Part shown: positions 14,484-16,798 of the stretch, piece by piece
Layout of the letters: every line of letters begins with the position of its first letter
Position numbering within the stretch: position 1 is the first letter of the stretch
Source of the DNA: Patescibacteria group bacterium
Lineage (GTDB): Bacteria > Patescibacteriota > Microgenomatia > Levybacterales > UBA12049
NCBI GenBank assembly: GCA_018900295.1
Contig: JAHIGH010000175.1
Span: 1-16,798, forward strand
Length of the DNA: 16,798 nucleotides
Direction: 5' to 3'
The notes under the pieces: generated by a model
What the model was told of the DNA's origin: nothing
Seen by the model: only the letters and a program-made list of their open reading frames with translations
Database searches by the model: none
Position numbers and translations under genes: made by a program

Positions 14484-14608
14484 CAATTACCCTGCAAATT
14501 TCGCCAAGTTTTTTGTCCTTCGTGATTTTTGAAAAGTATAATCGGGATGAGCAGGATAATTGCTAAAAATATAATAAATAAGCCAAAATGAAGTCGATAA
14601 TAAGGCAA
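14477..14608 (-). other. Possible remnant of a small membrane-protein reading frame in the convergent gap
   Basis: The gap 14484-14613 lies between two convergent genes. On the minus strand a 43-codon frame (TTG 14608 to TGA 14477) encodes one convincing membrane helix, LHFGLFIIFLAIILLIPIILF, followed by KNHEGQKTWRN. It begins 5 bp after the GT39 paralog C stop and ends inside the last codons of the large Rhs gene. An overlapping 42-codon frame from ATG 14612 is less hydrophobic. It may be the cut-down next gene of the GT2/GT39 operon, or chance in AT-rich sequence. I recognise no family and see no strong terminator hairpin. Confidence 0.25.
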
Positions 14609-14613
14609 CCATG

Positions 14614-16281
14614 CTATAAATCCTTTTTTAATTCCACGGACCCTGTTGAAACGTATTCAATAATATTAAATGCAGGTGAATTATCTTTCCATTTTATGGT
14701 TTGTAATACTTTCGTATTTTTAAGCGGAGTCACGCACGTTCCTTTATTTATGTATAGAAATCCAGGTTCTCCTTCAGCCTCATCCGTTCCACTTTTTGCA
14801 GAAAGAGGGCAATCTAACGGGACAAAATAATATTTATCAAAACCAGTATAATCCAGGTCTCTGGGAGATCCTAGTTGCTGATACTTGAGCGGGCTGTATT
14901 TATTGTAGAACAAAATATAAATATATGGTGTTGATTGAGATTTTGTGATTATGATTTTTTTATAATTTGGATAATATGTATTTAAAGACGCGACGAGTTC
15001 TTTATATGGATATCCTCTAAACCAAGGACGGTATACCGGCTCATGTACAAATAATTGATGCATATAAAAGGCGAGATTTACTGCAAAAATTAAAGGTATT
15101 AAAACCAAAAATAATCTGTATAGATTTTTTTTCTTTCTCAAATATTTATAAAATGAATATATGCCAAAACCAACTAATAACTCAAAAGGCAAAAATGCCA
15201 GGAAGAACCGGTGTGTATTTGGTGTTTCGTCGAGGGCAAAGGAAAGAAGAAATGGTACCATTAAAAACCAAATAATTATAAAATATCCCCATCTAATTTT
15301 TTTCAAAAATATTTGATATATACCAAGAATAAAGAAAAGTAATTCTATTGGATAAAATAAGCCTGCGTTTGGAATCCTATTTCTTTGCGGTTCTCCTCCT
15401 TGTATAAAAAGAAAATCATAGCTCAAATATTTAAAATAGGTATCACTTATATACTGACCATAATCTACGATTTTGTTATGAAAAATTCTGGTTACTAATA
15501 AAGGAGTATTTATATCGTTCCTAATTTTCTCTTCTAACTTCAATTTTACATCCGGCGCATTGAAGATACTTAATTGATTTAATCTTTCGGCTGAGGTTCC
15601 AATAAGTGTATTTAAATTAAAAATAATTACAATTAATAATGTGATAATAAGTTGTATCTTCATTCTCCTGCCTTCTATTTTTTTATAAAAGAAAATATAA
15701 AGGAGAATGATAAATGGAAGCATAAACGCCCTTGGAGAAGCGTACGTATAAAAACTAAGGATCCAGATGATACCGGCAATAAATATATAAAAAGATTTCC
15801 TTTTAGATATAAATTGTTGGAAAAAATAAAATCCTAAGAGCACAAAAAAAACACTGACAAGCGGGTCATTTTGTATCCTTGATAAGAATATACTAATAGG
15901 TGAAATAGCTGATAAGCATGAGGTAATAATGGCAATCGCATTATTTCCAGTAAGTTTTTTTACAATTGCATATATTAATATAATTAAAAGAATTCCTATA
16001 ATAGCAGTGGGAAGTCTAACTGCAAATTCATTAAGCCCTAATAATGAGATAAAAGGTATGTCTATATAAGCATATACCGCAGCTTTATAGTCTCCAAATG
16101 ATTTAAGCGAAAGAGGGTAAGCGATTCCATATTCGTCTTTTCCGGTTTTTAATATTGAAAAACTGTTATAGCCAAATGATGCTTCATCAGCGTGCAATCC
16201 GCTTGGTACTGAATCAAGAAATGGCAAGCGCAGAAAGAGAGCAATCAGGATAATTATTAATAATAGTATTTTATTTTTCAT
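14614..16281 (-). CDS. GT39-type (PMT/ArnT-like) membrane glycosyltransferase, paralog C
   Basis: 555 residues. The N-terminal anchor is followed by the first-loop motif GLHADEASFGYNSFS (D32-E33) and KSFGDYKAAVYAY, the same layout as the two paralogs at the left of the window. A multi-helix body and a soluble C-terminal domain follow (RGYPYKELVASLNTYYPNY, IYILFYNKYSPLKY). The family transfers sugar from a polyprenyl-phosphate donor on the outer face of the membrane. ATG 16281 is 7 bp after the stop of a DPM1-like glycosyltransferase gene, the type that makes such donors, so the two likely act in one pathway. Compared with paralogs A and B it has a tail of about 12 extra residues (STGSVELKKDL). 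It lacks the palindromic insert of paralog A. No Shine-Dalgarno is visible. Confidence 0.83.
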   Translation of the reverse strand: MKNKILLLIIILIALFLRLPFLDSVPSGLHADEASFGYNSFSILKTGKDEYGIAYPLSLKSFGDYKAAVYAYIDIPFISLLGLNEFAVRLPTAIIGILLIILIYAIVKKLTGNNAIAIITSCLSAISPISIFLSRIQNDPLVSVFFVLLGFYFFQQFISKRKSFYIFIAGIIWILSFYTYASPRAFMLPFIILLYIFFYKKIEGRRMKIQLIITLLIVIIFNLNTLIGTSAERLNQLSIFNAPDVKLKLEEKIRNDINTPLLVTRIFHNKIVDYGQYISDTYFKYLSYDFLFIQGGEPQRNRIPNAGLFYPIELLFFILGIYQIFLKKIRWGYFIIIWFLMVPFLLSFALDETPNTHRFFLAFLPFELLVGFGIYSFYKYLRKKKNLYRLFLVLIPLIFAVNLAFYMHQLFVHEPVYRPWFRGYPYKELVASLNTYYPNYKKIIITKSQSTPYIYILFYNKYSPLKYQQLGSPRDLDYTGFDKYYFVPLDCPLSAKSGTDEAEGEPGFLYINKGTCVTPLKNTKVLQTIKWKDNSPAFNIIEYVSTGSVELKKDL

Positions 16282-16288
16282 AAATATC

Positions 16289-16798
16289 TTAATCCCTAAA
16301 TCTATATTTTATTAATGTTACCAGAGCTTTGAGGCCGTCTTTGATTGTATTAAGTTTTTTTCCTTCATCATATCCACGGGGGATAGTAGAGATGGGTATT
16401 TCATGGATATTATATCCTTTTTTCAGTAATTTCGCTGTAATTTCCGGCTCAAATTCAAATCCTTTGGCATTTAATCGCATGTCGTTTACTGCTTTTTTGG
16501 GGAATATTTTATAGCAGGTCTCCATGTCAGTGATCCATTGACCATATAATATGCTTGTTATAAAGCTTAGTATTTTATTTCCCAAATAATGGATGAAAAA
16601 ACGCGCAGTTCTTTCGTCTTTTAAAAAGTCGGGTAAGCGATTTAATCTGGTGCCGTAAACAACTTTCGCTTTTTTTTGGATTATTGGGCGTAATAACTTT
16701 TCATAATCACGCGGATCATATTCCAAATCCGCGTCCTGAATGATAATATATTCTCCGGTTGATGCTTTGATCGCTGTTCTGATAGCCGCACCTTTTCC
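16289..16798 (-). CDS. DPM1-like family 2 glycosyltransferase, N-terminus cut by window edge
   Basis: 169 residues are visible and the frame is open to the last base of the window, starting GKGAAIRTAIKASTGEY. The DxD motif of GT2 enzymes is present in IIIQDADLEYDPRDYEKLL. The C-terminal half has DMETCYKIFP, KGFEFEPEITAKLLKKGYNI and PRGYDEGKKL, typical of polyprenyl-phosphate mannosyl/glucosyl transferases of the dolichyl-phosphate-mannose synthase type. The protein appears to lack C-terminal membrane helices, as in soluble DPM1-like forms. It would load a sugar from a nucleotide donor onto polyprenyl phosphate at the inner face of the membrane. The downstream GT39 gene 7 bp away could use the product. 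A TTG near 16726 is an internal codon, not the start. Confidence 0.88.
   Translation of the reverse strand, partial: GKGAAIRTAIKASTGEYIIIQDADLEYDPRDYEKLLRPIIQKKAKVVYGTRLNRLPDFLKDERTARFFIHYLGNKILSFITSILYGQWITDMETCYKIFPKKAVNDMRLNAKGFEFEPEITAKLLKKGYNIHEIPISTIPRGYDEGKKLNTIKDGLKALVTLIKYRFRD

Overview
The window looks like part of an uncultivated, AT-rich, reduced bacterium, most likely a Candidate Phyla Radiation (Patescibacteria) lineage, perhaps Microgenomates-like. This is an inference. It rests on expanded GT39-type and other multi-membrane proteins, very tight operons with ATGA overlaps, few Shine-Dalgarno sequences, apparent leaderless GTG starts, and a giant YD-repeat protein with Pro-Thr linkers. 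TGA is used as a stop, so there is no sign of a recoded genetic code.

Layout. (1) 1-4947, minus strand: a coupled operon of two paralogous GT39-type (GT-C fold) membrane glycosyltransferases and a PTPS-related/YfhO-like membrane protein that runs off the left edge. (2) 4948-5005: back-to-back promoters, then a plus-strand DUF2079 membrane protein (5006-6424). (3) 6425-7289: a Gp49-like (HigB/RelE-type) toxin and XRE antitoxin pair on the minus strand. It lies between a degraded copy and an intact copy of the same promoter/signal-peptide sequence. (4) 7290-14483, plus strand: a three-gene secreted-toxin operon. It encodes a short Rhs protein with a signal peptide, an Rhs core and a barnase-like C-terminal RNase domain; then a barstar-like immunity protein; then an 1815-residue secreted protein with SpvB-like, FG-GAP and YD-repeat regions that lacks an Rhs core and ends in Pro-Thr linkers, a lectin-like domain and a CARDB domain. 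(5) 14484-14613: a convergent gap. (6) 14614-16798, minus strand: a third GT39 paralog preceded by a DPM1-like family 2 glycosyltransferase that runs off the right edge.

How the parts fit. The flanks form a cell-surface glycosylation locus: the GT2 enzyme would make polyprenyl-phosphate sugar, which GT39-type enzymes use on the outer face of the membrane. The centre is an accessory island. Its most striking feature is that the two Rhs proteins are complementary: the large one stops at the point in the usual Rhs order where the short one begins. Together they resemble the TcB/TcC pair of ABC toxin complexes, in which two chains close one hollow shell around a toxin. Here the cargo would be a barnase-type RNase, with a barstar-like immunity gene between the two chains. 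The toxin tip and immunity gene are clearly more AT-rich than the Rhs body, consistent with module exchange.
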